A program made the translations under genes and the position numbers. 64,000 nucleotides of DNA from Micromonospora qiuiae (GTDB lineage Bacteria; Actinomycetota; Actinomycetes; Mycobacteriales; Micromonosporaceae), in contig NZ_BOPC01000024.1 in assembly GCF_016863555.1 (NCBI RefSeq), positions 78,347 to 142,346 of the forward strand, given 5' to 3'. Positions within the stretch are counted from its first letter, which is position 1. Each line of letters opens with the position of its first letter. Positions 26,429 to 35,204 of the stretch are shown piece by piece. The notes beneath the pieces were generated by a model. That model worked only from the letters and a program-made list of their open reading frames with translations. It was not told the DNA's origin and ran no database searches.

Positions 26429-27063
26429 GGGCCGAAAGTGTCCAAGATTGACTTGAAAACCGTCGCGCCGGGGCCGAAGCGGACGTAGGCGGTGACGCCG
26501 AGTCCGAACAGCGCGACCACCGGCAGCCAGGACGTGACGGAGGTGGAAGGTTGAAGCGGCCAGGCCCACAGCGCGGTGACCGGGTCCGTCTGACGGGGAA
26601 CGGCGGCGTAGACGGCGCACACGTAGCCGAACGCCGGCAGCCACGCCAGACGTACGCCGAGCAGCGCCGCCGCGCCGGCGACCATGCCGGTGCAGCCGAG
26701 GGCGTTGCGGACCAGCGCGTACGCACCGAAGGTGTGCGGCTCACGCAGCCCGGCCAGGCTGAGCGCCGCAGCGATGGTCAGCCCGGCGAGCAGGACGTGC
26801 CCGGCCCGCCACGCTCGCCACCGCAGCGCGGTGCTGCGCTCAAGGTCATCATCGGCGCCGCCCAGGGTGGGCCCGACGAGGATGGCGGCGAGCAGCGGCG
26901 CGAGCGCGACCACCGGCACCCGGGCGAGTGCTCCGTTGAAGTAGGAGCGGCTGGCCAGCCAACTTCCGGCGCACCAGGCCAGCACCGTGACGGCGGCCAG
27001 GCCGACCGCGAATCCCGGTACGCCCCGCGCGGTCAGGTGCAGCCTGAGCAGCCGGGCGTTCAC
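26395..27063 (-). CDS. Integral membrane protein, end of sigma/ABC operon
   Basis: 222 residues from GTG 27063, which overlaps the preceding stop as GTGA; the frame to 27306 is shadow. Five or six hydrophobic segments (FAVGLAAVTVLAWCAGSWL, ALAPLLAAILVG, LLAGLTIAAALSLAGL, MVAGAAALLGVRLAWL). Likely a second membrane subunit of the ABC system encoded upstream. Family not recognised. Confidence 0.7.
   Translation of the reverse strand: MNARLLRLHLTARGVPGFAVGLAAVTVLAWCAGSWLASRSYFNGALARVPVVALAPLLAAILVGPTLGGADDDLERSTALRWRAWRAGHVLLAGLTIAAALSLAGLREPHTFGAYALVRNALGCTGMVAGAAALLGVRLAWLPAFGYVCAVYAAVPRQTDPVTALWAWPLQPSTSVTSWLPVVALFGLGVTAYVRFGPGATVFKSILDTFGPQRGHSGPRST
26403..26448. terminator. Bidirectional hairpin inside the convergent gene ends
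   Basis: ATCTTGGAC (26403-26411) pairs with GTCCAAGAT (26440-26448), and inside it GGCCC (26418-26422) pairs with GGGCC (26429-26433). It covers the last codons of the plus-strand beta-helix gene and lies close to the minus-strand stop at 26395. Confidence 0.6.
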
Positions 27064-28355
27064 CGTGGCCGCCCGAGCGTCAGCAGCGCCGACACGTCGC
27101 AGCGGGCCGCCGCATCCAGGTAGGCGGCGAACCAGGCGCGCTGTTGCACCAGCGGCATCGCGCGCAGCGATTCGAGCGCCGGATCGGCGGGTGCCGGCGC
27201 AGGCGCCGGGTCGGTGGGGTTCCACTCGTCGAGCAGCCAGGCTGCCGCGAGCCCGCTGACGAGGTACACCTGCTGGCTCACCTCGCGATCCGGCTTGGCG
27301 GGGCACTGCGGCCAGGTCACCGCTCGGAAGTCGGCACGCAGCCCGTCCGGGCTGGCCAGGCCACCTCGGACGGTGGACTGCTGCTCCAGGGAGAGCCAGA
27401 TCGTCCCGTCATCGGGGGTGTCCGGTGTTCCGGTCGGCGCGGCGGCGTGGTCCACCGCCCGCCGCGGCGCACCGGGGATGCCGTCGAGCCGCGCCAGGAT
27501 CGGTTGCGCGACCGGCGCCACGTCGTCGAGGAGGAAAGCGTTGATCCTGGACACGCAGACCTGCGGCCCGGTCTCCGTGCAGACCAGCTCGACCGCGCCG
27601 GAGTCGGCCGGCAGGCGGTGCGGGCCGGGCCCGGTGACGATCGGCACCGCGACGGCGATCGCGACTCCGCCGGCCAGGGCGGCGACGCGCCACCGGCGGG
27701 CGGCGGCGGCCAGCAGCAGGGCGGTGAGCGCCAGCAGCCAGGCGACCTGCCCCGCGATGACCCGGTCGGGCACGACCCAGTGCACGCTCCACCCGGAGTG
27801 GACGGGGGAGAGCCAGGCGGCTGCCGTCGTGTCCTGGTACAGCAGGACTCCCAGCCCCAGGTACGTGGCCAGGCCGGCGACGGGGGCGGCGACCCGCAGT
27901 GGCCACAGCCGACCCACCAGCGTGCCGCACGCGGTGGCCGCGCCCAGCGCCACGACGCCGACGAGCAGGGTCCACCACCAGCCGCCTGCGGCGTACGTCG
28001 CGACCGGGGCGACCAGCACCGCCGCCCCGGCGAAGGCGACCAGCACACCGACACTGCCGGCGAGTGCCACGGCCAGCCACGCCACCAGCAACGGGTGCCA
28101 GCCGGGACGGGAAGTGGAGCCGATCAGCTCGTCGAGATCGCGCCGGCGCTCCCGGCCGGCCTGCCACGCACCGGCGGCGACCATGAGCGCGCACAGGATC
28201 AGCATCGACCCTCGGAAGTAGTTGGCCAGGCCGGCCCACCGGCCAGCCCAGTGGTCCGGGTGCACGACCAACATCCACACCCCGGCACCGAACATCGCCA
28301 GGGCGGCGAGCGGTGCGGTGCCCCGGCGCAGCTCTATCCGCAGCACCCGGTTCAC
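27060..28355 (-). CDS. ABC-transporter-associated multi-pass membrane protein with extracytoplasmic segment
   Basis: 431 residues from GTG 28355. About seven membrane segments in the first 250 residues (LAALAMFGAGVWMLVV, WLAVALAGSVGVLVAFAGAA, LLVGVVALGAATACG), then a 180-residue soluble region with LVCTETGPQVCVSRI, where the Cys pair might form a disulfide, and a Pro-rich stretch. Fits an ABC-2-type permease with added domain, working with the ATPase whose gene overlaps it by 4 bases. Confidence 0.7.
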   Translation of the reverse strand: MNRVLRIELRRGTAPLAALAMFGAGVWMLVVHPDHWAGRWAGLANYFRGSMLILCALMVAAGAWQAGRERRRDLDELIGSTSRPGWHPLLVAWLAVALAGSVGVLVAFAGAAVLVAPVATYAAGGWWWTLLVGVVALGAATACGTLVGRLWPLRVAAPVAGLATYLGLGVLLYQDTTAAAWLSPVHSGWSVHWVVPDRVIAGQVAWLLALTALLLAAAARRWRVAALAGGVAIAVAVPIVTGPGPHRLPADSGAVELVCTETGPQVCVSRINAFLLDDVAPVAQPILARLDGIPGAPRRAVDHAAAPTGTPDTPDDGTIWLSLEQQSTVRGGLASPDGLRADFRAVTWPQCPAKPDREVSQQVYLVSGLAAAWLLDEWNPTDPAPAPAPADPALESLRAMPLVQQRAWFAAYLDAAARCDVSALLTLGRPR

Positions 28356-29107
28356 CGCGCCGCCTCCCGCGCACCGCGCAGCACCGCCGTGTACCCGCGC
28401 TCTATCGGGGAGTCGCCGCTGTCGCCGTCCTCGCCCGCGGCGATGAGTTCGTCAGGCAGGCCGGTGAAAACCAGCCGCCCGTTGTCGACCAGGCTGACCC
28501 GTGCGCAGGCGGCGACGACGTCCTCGACCAGGTGGGTGCTGACCACGACGACGGCGTCCAGCCCCAACTCCCGCAGCAGGGCCCGGAACTCCACCCGCTG
28601 TTCCGGATCGAGGCCAGCGGTCGGCTCGTCCAGCAGCAGCAACCCTGGGTCGTTCACGATGGCCTGGGCTATGCCGGCCCGTCGTAGCATTCCCCCGGAC
28701 AGATGCTTCATCCGGTCGTCGGCGCGGTCGAGCAGCCCGACCCGCTCAATCGCCCGGTCCACCGCCAACGGAATTTCCGCTGGCGGCATCTCCCTCAGCC
28801 AGGCGAAGTACTCGACGAATTCCCGCACCGTGAAGCGCGGATAGAACCCGAAGGACTGCGGCAGGTAGCCGAGGCGGCGGCGGGCCCGGCGCAACCCGGC
28901 ATCATCGGCCAAGGGCTGCCCGAGCAGCCGGACGTCGCCGCGATCCGGTCGCAGCACCGTGGCCAGGACCCGCATCAGCGTGGTCTTGCCAGCCCCGTTC
29001 GGACCGAGCAGGCCGTGCACTCCCACACCCAGTTCGAGGTCCAGGTCATCAAGGACCAGCCGCCTGCCGTAGCCGACCCGCAGGCCCCGGATGCTCAACG
29101 TCGTCAC
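28352..29107 (-). CDS. ABC transporter ATPase (ABC-2 exporter type)
   Basis: 251 residues from GTG 29107 (GTGA overlap with the anti-sigma gene). Walker A GPNGAGKTT, signature LSGGMLRRAGIAQAIV, Walker B LLLLDEPTAGLD and H-loop VVSTHLVEDV are intact. The pattern resembles drug- or peptide-resistance exporters. Control by the operon's own sigma factor suggests an envelope-stress or antibiotic response (inference). Confidence 0.92.
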   Translation of the reverse strand: MTTLSIRGLRVGYGRRLVLDDLDLELGVGVHGLLGPNGAGKTTLMRVLATVLRPDRGDVRLLGQPLADDAGLRRARRRLGYLPQSFGFYPRFTVREFVEYFAWLREMPPAEIPLAVDRAIERVGLLDRADDRMKHLSGGMLRRAGIAQAIVNDPGLLLLDEPTAGLDPEQRVEFRALLRELGLDAVVVVSTHLVEDVVAACARVSLVDNGRLVFTGLPDELIAAGEDGDSGDSPIERGYTAVLRGAREAAR

Positions 29108-29886
29108 GCCGCTCGTCTCCCCACCTGTTCCCGACGTACGTACAACACTGCGAGGGCTGCCGTGGTGACAGCCAGCCACACCGGCCCGCTGTCCACGACG
29201 ACCGCCCAGGCGCCGAAGGGCGCCAACACGACGAGGGCCCACATCCCCAGCACCACACCCGCCGCGGTGGCGGGCTCGACCAACGAGCCGAGCGCCAGCG
29301 TCAGCGCGGTCAAGGCGAGACACATCAGCGGCCACACCGCTGGCGGACCGAGGCCCGTCACCGTGCCGGCGAGGACCGCGACCGGCGCGGTGGCGGTGAG
29401 CACCGCAAGCGTGCGCCACAGCACGATCCGCAGCCCGCCGTGCGGCGTGCCCGCCACCAGCTCGTGCAGCGGATCGGTGCGCGGCCCGTACGACAGGGCG
29501 GTGCCGACCACCGGCAGTGCCGGCGCGAGGAGCAGCAGCAGCCACGGTGGCAGCGTGGCCGGACCGACCGACGCGCCCAGGAAGGCCAGTCCGGCGACGG
29601 CCACCGCCATCAACCAGGCGCCCCGGGCTGCCGGCGCGGCACTCAGCAGCACCCGCAAGCGTCGCCACGTCGACGCCGGCCGCGCCCGTCCCGGCGGCGG
29701 CAGACGTCGTACCAACGCCACCGCCGCCGCCTCGACCAGTCGCTCAGTCGGCTCGTCGAGGACGATGCCGGCCCGACACCCGGCGCATCGGTCGAGATGT
29801 GCCTCCACCGACCAGGCATCCGCGTCGTCCAGGCCACCGTCGACATACGCCGCGAGCACCCGCGCGTCAAGGTGAAAGTCAGTCAC
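29104..29886 (-). CDS. Zinc-finger anti-sigma factor, membrane-bound
   Basis: 260 residues from GTG 29886. The N-terminal ZAS motif is VEAHLDRCAGCRAGI (His-x3-Cys-x2-Cys) after LAAYVDGGLDDADAWS. Five or six membrane segments follow (WLMAVAVAGLAFLGASVG, LLLLLAPALPVVG, AGVVLGMWALVVLAPFG). It would hold the sigma factor at the membrane. The GTG overlaps the sigma stop, ensuring co-translation. Confidence 0.85.
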   Translation of the reverse strand: MTDFHLDARVLAAYVDGGLDDADAWSVEAHLDRCAGCRAGIVLDEPTERLVEAAAVALVRRLPPPGRARPASTWRRLRVLLSAAPAARGAWLMAVAVAGLAFLGASVGPATLPPWLLLLLAPALPVVGTALSYGPRTDPLHELVAGTPHGGLRIVLWRTLAVLTATAPVAVLAGTVTGLGPPAVWPLMCLALTALTLALGSLVEPATAAGVVLGMWALVVLAPFGAWAVVVDSGPVWLAVTTAALAVLYVRREQVGRRAA

Positions 29887-30419
29887 GACAACGCCTCCCG
29901 CAGTTCGCGGCGGGCCCGCATCGCCCGGGTCTTCACCGTGCCCTCCGGTACGCCCAGCACCACCGCCGCCTCCCGCACGGTCAACCCGTCCAGCACCGTT
30001 GCCTGCAACACCGCCCGCAACTCGGGCGACAACCGATGAAGGGCCCGCTCCAGATCCGCGTCGTACGTCCCGGCCAGCGCCTCTTCCTCCGCCGACGGCG
30101 ACCAGGCCAGGACCGGTTCCGGCACCGGGCCGGCGCTCTGCGGGCGGGCCAGGGCGCGGCGTCGTGTGTCGATCAGCCGGCGCAGCGCGACCGCCCACAG
30201 CCACTGCACCGCCGCGCCGTCACCCCGGTAGCTGGCCGCCGCCCGCCAGACCGTCAGGAACGTCTCCTGCAACAGCTCCTGGGCCAACTCCGGGTCGCGG
30301 CAGCGGCGACGCAGGCGCAGCACCAGCCATGGTGCGTGCCGCGCGTACAGCACATCGAACGCACGCCGGTCGCCCGCTCCGACGAGGCGCAGCAACGCCC
30401 CGTCCTCCTCGTCCATCAC
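29883..30419 (-). CDS. ECF RNA polymerase sigma factor
   Basis: 178 residues. Region 2 (AFDVLYARHAPWLVLRLRRR, ELLQETFLTVWR) and region 4 (LRAVLQATVLDGLTVREAA, EGTVKTRAMRARREL) are both complete. The start could be ATG 30419 or the adjacent ATG 30416. It heads a five-gene operon in which every junction overlaps by four bases: sigma, anti-sigma, ATPase, permease, membrane protein. Confidence 0.92.
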   Translation of the reverse strand: MMDEEDGALLRLVGAGDRRAFDVLYARHAPWLVLRLRRRCRDPELAQELLQETFLTVWRAAASYRGDGAAVQWLWAVALRRLIDTRRRALARPQSAGPVPEPVLAWSPSAEEEALAGTYDADLERALHRLSPELRAVLQATVLDGLTVREAAVVLGVPEGTVKTRAMRARRELREALS

Positions 30420-30428
30420 GAAAGGTTA

Positions 30429-30454
30429 GGACGCAGCCCGCCGCGAAACGGTTC
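30429..30454 (-). promoter_or_regulatory. Predicted ECF-type autoregulatory promoter
   Basis: On the minus strand GAACC (30454-30450) and CGTCC (30433-30429) are separated by 16 bases, matching the common ECF pattern (GGAAC, 16-17 bases, CGTC). The -10 ends about 10 bases before the first ATG, so the transcript would be leaderless or nearly so. Confidence 0.5.
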
Positions 30455-30491
30455 TCGAAGCGATCGGGACCGATCAGGTGATGACGTCAAC

Positions 30492-30518
30492 CGACTCACA
30501 TCCGATGGGTGTGGGTCG
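30492..30518. promoter_or_regulatory. Quasi-palindrome between sigma and SARP regulator genes
   Basis: CGAC.CACA (30492-30500) mirrors TGTG.GTCG (30510-30518) around a 9-base centre. It lies in the divergent gap about 100 bases before the regulator start, a likely operator site. The binding protein is unknown. Confidence 0.35.
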
Positions 30519-30616
30519 GATTACCGAACGCGACAGAGCGCCTTCGGTGGCTACCATGAGCGGTGGTGCGGTCACGGCAACGTGCCCTCATGGCGGCCTC
30601 CGGGGAGGTGTACGTG

Positions 30617-33514
30617 ATGTCGACGGAGTCTGCCCGCAGTCCGTCGCAGGGCCTGGTGCGATCGAGGCTGATCACCTCGTTGGACGTACGACCCCGATCG
30701 CTCGGCCTGGTCGTGGCACCCGCCGGGTGCGGCAAGACCACCCTGCTCGCCCAGTACGCCGACCGGGTCGACGGCCCGGTGAGCTGGTTACGGATCGTGC
30801 CGGCGGACGCGGATCCGGCGCGGGTGCTGGATCGTGTCGACGCGGCGCGGCCCGACCGCGACGAGGGGTTGCTGATCGTCGACGACCTGCACCTGATCGA
30901 GGGCTCGCCGGGGGAGTCGGTGCTGCTGGAACGGGCTCTGGGCCTGACCGGGGAGGGCCTGGCCGTCCTGATCGGCACCCGTCGGGTCTCGCCGCTGATC
31001 CTGACCCGGCACGAGTTCTCCGACAGCGTCGTGGTCGACGCCGAGCAGTTGCGCTTTCGCACCTGGGAGGTGGAGCGGCTGCTGCGGGACGTCTACCGGG
31101 AACCATTGCCCGCCGACGACGTGGCGGCGTTGGCCCGACGGCTCGGCGGATGGGCGGCCGGGCTGAAGCTCTACCATCTGTCCACTCAGGGCCAACCGCT
31201 GCCTGACCGGCGTCGGGCCGTGGCCACGCTGACGGTCCGCTCGGCGCTGTCGCGGGACTACCTCACCCGTACGGTGCTGGCGGAGCTGGCTCCGGACCTG
31301 TACCGGTTCCTGGTCCTCACCTCCGTCTTCGAGATCGTCACCGCCGAGCGGTGTGACCGGCTGCTGGGCGGCGGTGACGGGCAGGCCGCGCTGGAGGAGC
31401 TGGAGCGGCGGCAGGCGTTCACGGTTTCCCACGACGGCGGCCGGTCCTTCACGTACCACGAGGTGCTCCGGGGCCACCTCACGGCCGTGTTGACGGAACA
31501 GAAGGGGGAGGCCGGGGCCCGCCAGTGGCACGCCCGCGCCGGGCGGCTGCTCGCCGAGGAGGGCGCGGCGCTGGAGGCGGCTCGCTGCTTCGCCCGCGCC
31601 CAGCAGTGGCCCGAGGTGCACCGGCTGCTCGACGCCGCCGGCAACGCCGTGGCTGTGCGGGGTCTCGACCCGTGGTCCGACCTGCTGCCGTCCTGGTTCA
31701 TCGCGGAGGATCCCTGGCTGGTGCTGGCCGACGCCCAGCACCGGATCAACGAGGGGCAACTGGCGGCGGCGGTCCCGCTGCTGCGCCGGGCCGAGGAACT
31801 GTTCGGTGCCGGTCCGGGCGCGGCCCGCTGCCGGTCGCTGCGCGCGGACGTGGCGGCCTGGCTGCCGGACGCGGCCCACTGGCGCGGGCACTGGTCGGGC
31901 TGGTTGCGGACCGCCACCCGCCGGCATCCGGCCGTCGTGGTCGGGGAGGCGCAACGGCTGACCGGGGCCGAGGACGTGCTGGTCCGGACGACCGCCTCGC
32001 TGCTGGCCGGTCACGTGGGCGAGGCGCTGCGCGGGCTGGAGCAGGAGGCCTGGGCCGACAACGACCTGGTCGGGCTCGCCGGCCGGCTGCTGCGGGCCGC
32101 CGTCGCGGTGGCCCGCGCCGACCCGCAGGCGGCCACCGCGGTCGCCGCCGTCGGTCTGGCCGCCGACCGCGCGGGACTGCCCTGGTTGGTCCGACTGGCC
32201 CGGGCGGTGCCGGCGCTGGCCGGGGCGGAGGCCGACCTGAAGGAGGCTGCCGCGGTCGCGGAGGAGTGCGATCGGCTGGGGGACCGGTGGGGTGCGCTGC
32301 TCGCGGCGGGCTGCGTCACGTTGGCCCGCTCGGTGCGTGGCGGACCGGAACCGGAGGAGGCCGCCCGGCTGCTCGACCTGGCCCGCGCGGTGGACGGCGG
32401 TGTGCTCGCCGCCTGGGCGCAGTCCCTGCTCGCGTTGGCCGCAGTACGCGCCCGCGTGCCCGACGCCGAGGTCGAGGTCCGGCGGGCGGAGAGCACCGCG
32501 CGAGCCGCCGGAGTGCCGGGGGCGCGAGTGCTCGCCCTCGCCGCCGGGCTGCCCGCCGGGCCCGGCCGCAGCAACGCGCTGGCGGCCGTGCACGCCGCCG
32601 CCGAGCACGCCGGGCTGCCGCGGGCGGTGGTGTCCGCGTGGCTCACGCCCGAGACCCGGCCGTCGACGGCCGCACCGCGCCCGGCCCCGCTGACCGTACG
32701 CTGCTTCGGTGGCTTCCAGATCTGCCTGCACGGCGAGCCGCTGAACTGGGCTCCGCTGCGTCCACGGGCGCGGGCACTGGCCCGGATGCTCGCCATGCGG
32801 GCCGCCCCGGTGCACCGCGACCGGCTGCTCGACGCCCTCTGGCCGGACACCGACCCGGCGACGGCCACCCGGACCCTGCACGTCGCCCTGTCGAGCCTGC
32901 GGCGGTTCCTCGACACCCAACTGCCGCTCGGTGACCGGGAGACGCTGCTGCACCGCGACGGTGACGCGTACCTGTTGGCGTTGCCGCCCGACGCGTGGTG
33001 TGACGTCAGCGAGTTCCGGCGCGCGGTGGCCCGGGCCGCCCGGCGCGGGCCCGCCGACCCCCGGACGCTCGACGATCTGCGGGCGGCGGTGGCCGCGTAC
33101 GCCGGTGAACTGCTGCCGGAGGACGGCCCGGCGGAGTGGGTGGTGGCCGAGCGGGAAACCCTGCGCCGTCAGGCGGCCGAGGCGGCGGCCCGGCTCGCCG
33201 AGGCCGCCCTGCGCGGTGGCGACGGGACCGAACCGGCGGTGGCGATGGCGGCCCGCTGCGTCGAGATCGACCCGTGCCACGACGCCGGCTGGCGGACGTT
33301 GATCGCCGCGCACGACCGGGCCGGCAACGCCGCCGCGGCGGCGCACGCCCGCCGCCGCTACGCCGACGTGCTCGTCTCCCTCGGGCTGGACCCGTCCGTG
33401 GTCGCGGGCGTCCCGTCGCCGGCCACGGTCACCGCCGGCCGAAGAATTCCGCTTCCCCGATCGCCACGGCCGGGATCAGCCCCGGACCGTACGTCGAGCG
33501 GACAACCAGCCTGA
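30617..33514 (+). CDS. Large STAND-ATPase transcriptional regulator with SARP/BTAD C-terminal domain
   Basis: 965 residues from ATG 30617 behind GGGGAGG (GTG 30614 is also possible). The N-terminus has a P-loop APAGCGKT (34-41) and Walker B LLIVDDLHLI, followed by a MalT-like arm and an Ala/Leu-rich helical-repeat middle. From about residue 690 a SARP-type winged-helix starts (TVRCFGGFQICLHGEPL, LLDALWPDTDPATATRTLHV), followed by a bacterial transcriptional activation domain (VAAYAGELLPED, ARRRYADVLVSLGL). It lies at one end of the injection-system locus and its 3' end overlaps the last gene by 86 bases. A role in controlling the locus is inferred. Confidence 0.85.
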   Translation: MSTESARSPSQGLVRSRLITSLDVRPRSLGLVVAPAGCGKTTLLAQYADRVDGPVSWLRIVPADADPARVLDRVDAARPDRDEGLLIVDDLHLIEGSPGESVLLERALGLTGEGLAVLIGTRRVSPLILTRHEFSDSVVVDAEQLRFRTWEVERLLRDVYREPLPADDVAALARRLGGWAAGLKLYHLSTQGQPLPDRRRAVATLTVRSALSRDYLTRTVLAELAPDLYRFLVLTSVFEIVTAERCDRLLGGGDGQAALEELERRQAFTVSHDGGRSFTYHEVLRGHLTAVLTEQKGEAGARQWHARAGRLLAEEGAALEAARCFARAQQWPEVHRLLDAAGNAVAVRGLDPWSDLLPSWFIAEDPWLVLADAQHRINEGQLAAAVPLLRRAEELFGAGPGAARCRSLRADVAAWLPDAAHWRGHWSGWLRTATRRHPAVVVGEAQRLTGAEDVLVRTTASLLAGHVGEALRGLEQEAWADNDLVGLAGRLLRAAVAVARADPQAATAVAAVGLAADRAGLPWLVRLARAVPALAGAEADLKEAAAVAEECDRLGDRWGALLAAGCVTLARSVRGGPEPEEAARLLDLARAVDGGVLAAWAQSLLALAAVRARVPDAEVEVRRAESTARAAGVPGARVLALAAGLPAGPGRSNALAAVHAAAEHAGLPRAVVSAWLTPETRPSTAAPRPAPLTVRCFGGFQICLHGEPLNWAPLRPRARALARMLAMRAAPVHRDRLLDALWPDTDPATATRTLHVALSSLRRFLDTQLPLGDRETLLHRDGDAYLLALPPDAWCDVSEFRRAVARAARRGPADPRTLDDLRAAVAAYAGELLPEDGPAEWVVAERETLRRQAAEAAARLAEAALRGGDGTEPAVAMAARCVEIDPCHDAGWRTLIAAHDRAGNAAAAAHARRRYADVLVSLGLDPSVVAGVPSPATVTAGRRIPLPRSPRPGSAPDRTSSGQPA

Positions 33515-34652
33515 TCCGTACCAGGTCCGGCATGGACACGTCGAAGTGCTGCTCGCCGGGCTCGTCGACCAGTTCGATGTCGGTGCTCTGCTCCTCGCCG
33601 TCGGCGTTGACCGTCACCACGGTCAGTTCGCGGGGCCGCCCGGCGGCGAGATAGGCCTGCCGGCGCGGACTGACACCCGGAGTGATCACCACGGTGAGCA
33701 GTCGCACCGGCTCGTTGAACCGGCCCTCCACCCACGAGTCGGTGGCCTTGCCGGCAGGCGCCCAGTAGCGGTTGCTCGCTCCGTCGGTCAGCCGGCTGGC
33801 ACCGGCACCGGGCGCCTCCGACGAGGCCACCACCGAGGCGGGTACCAGCGGAGTCGGATCCTGGGTACGGTCGCGTACCGCCTCCACCGCCCGCCGGGCC
33901 AGCGGCGGCCCGACGACGGCCAGCACCGCGACGAGGCAGACGGCCAGCACGATCAGCAGGGTCCGGCGGGCCGCGGCGCCGACGCGTCGTTCCTCGTAGC
34001 GCAGGCTGCGGCGGTGACGGGGCGTACGCCGCCGCAGCCGGTCCCACAGCCGCTGCCACCAGGTGCGTTTGCGTTCGGTGGCGACCGGCGCGGCGACCAA
34101 CGGCTCACCGCAGCGCAGGCAGAATCGCCGGCCCGGGTCGTTCTGTGCGCCGCAGGCCGGATTCGGGCAGGTCACACGAGTGTCCGGCGGGCGTGGCGAC
34201 CCGTCATCCGACACCGGCCCGGGTTCAGGCGGGCCGGGCTGCACGGGCTTCGGTGCGCCGGGCTGCACGGGTTTGGGCGGGTCGGGTCGCGTGGACCGGG
34301 GGTCTCGCGCGTCGGCGGGGCCGTCGTCCGGGTGCCGGGGGCGCGGGGCGGAGTCGCCGCGCTGGCTGTCGGTGGTCGCCGTGCGTGCGGGCGGGCGCTG
34401 GTCGCCGGGCCCACCCGCGTCGGTGTCCACCGGTGCCCGGTTACCGGCCTGCTTCGGTTCCGCGGCCGCTGGCGGCCCATCCGTGGTGGCGGTGGCTCGT
34501 CCGCGTTCCTCGGGCGGCGTCCTGGTCGGCTCCCGGTCGACGGCCTCCGACGGCTGATCCGGTCCGGATCGGCTCCACAGAAACTCGCCGCAGGTGCCGC
34601 AGAACTGTGCCCCGGCCTCGTTGGTCGCACCGCAGGCGTCGCATGTGATCAT
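33429..34652 (-). CDS. Zinc-ribbon, single-pass membrane protein with C-terminal glycan-binding-like domain (eCIS-associated)
   Basis: 407 residues. Zinc ribbon 1 is CDACG...FCGTCG (Cys4, 7, 18, 21); a 140-residue Pro/Asp-rich linker follows; zinc ribbon 2 is CPNPACG...FCLRCG. An Arg-rich stretch precedes one membrane segment, LLIVLAVCLVAVLAVVG (about 233-250). The outer part (ASRLTDGASNRYWAPAG, VRLLTVVITPGVSP, VRIRLVVRSTYGPG) looks like a discoidin/NADase-type glycan-binding beta-sandwich. It is the last gene of the sheath operon. It resembles, as I recall, the membrane protein CisA of Streptomyces contractile systems, which links cytoplasmic particles to the membrane. Confidence 0.78.
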   Translation of the reverse strand: MITCDACGATNEAGAQFCGTCGEFLWSRSGPDQPSEAVDREPTRTPPEERGRATATTDGPPAAAEPKQAGNRAPVDTDAGGPGDQRPPARTATTDSQRGDSAPRPRHPDDGPADARDPRSTRPDPPKPVQPGAPKPVQPGPPEPGPVSDDGSPRPPDTRVTCPNPACGAQNDPGRRFCLRCGEPLVAAPVATERKRTWWQRLWDRLRRRTPRHRRSLRYEERRVGAAARRTLLIVLAVCLVAVLAVVGPPLARRAVEAVRDRTQDPTPLVPASVVASSEAPGAGASRLTDGASNRYWAPAGKATDSWVEGRFNEPVRLLTVVITPGVSPRRQAYLAAGRPRELTVVTVNADGEEQSTDIELVDEPGEQHFDVSMPDLVRIRLVVRSTYGPGLIPAVAIGEAEFFGRR

Positions 34653-35173
34653 GGCAGGATCTCCAGGGTCGTCCGCACGTGTGCCGGCACGGCGGCGGCC
34701 AGCACCTGGCGTACCAGCGGTTCATCGACGTCTCCGTGGATCCGTACCCGGACCTGTGATGTCTCGTCGGCCGGCGGGGCGCCGGTCGGCGTCGCCGACC
34801 AGCTCACGCCGCCGTTGTCGGTGACCTCCACCCGGGCCCCGGTCGCGACCCGGAGCGCCAGTTCGACACCCCGAGCGGTGCCGCGCCAACGGTGCAGCTC
34901 CACCGCGTGCCGGACCAGGTCGCGGCGGGCCTGCGGCGGCCGGTCCCGGTCCACCGGCGCGGCCACCCAACCGGCCAGCCAGTCAAGAAAATCCGGGGGC
35001 GTCAACTCCAGGTCGAAGTAGGCGTCGAGACAGTCCAAGGTCAGCAGGATCGGTGCCAGCACCTCGTCGAGGCCGGCGGTGAACCGCTGCGCGAAGTCGT
35101 CCTCCAGGTAGACCGCAGGCAGTTGCTGCCCGATCGGGTGTGGGCTGATCAGCCCCGGTACCCAACCCCGCAT
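34649..35173 (-). CDS. eCIS baseplate protein, phage tail protein I (gpI/Afp12-like)
   Basis: 174 residues from ATG 35173 with AGGAGGGG. It opens LISPHPIGQQLPAVYLEDDF and has DFLDWLAGWVAAPVDRDRPP and AVELHRWRGTARGVELALRV, both typical of tail protein I of contractile systems. It builds the baseplate wedge with gp25 and gpJ proteins encoded upstream. The stop overlaps the next start as ATGA. Confidence 0.88.
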   Translation of the reverse strand: MRGWVPGLISPHPIGQQLPAVYLEDDFAQRFTAGLDEVLAPILLTLDCLDAYFDLELTPPDFLDWLAGWVAAPVDRDRPPQARRDLVRHAVELHRWRGTARGVELALRVATGARVEVTDNGGVSWSATPTGAPPADETSQVRVRIHGDVDEPLVRQVLAAAVPAHVRTTLEILP

Positions 35174-35204
35174 CGACCCCTCCTGACCTCGGCTATCCGG
35201 CCCG

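Noticed and set aside
30788..33346. Minus-strand open frame of 852 codons
   Set aside because: Antisense to the STAND/SARP regulator, whose plus-strand frame has clear Walker and BTAD motifs.
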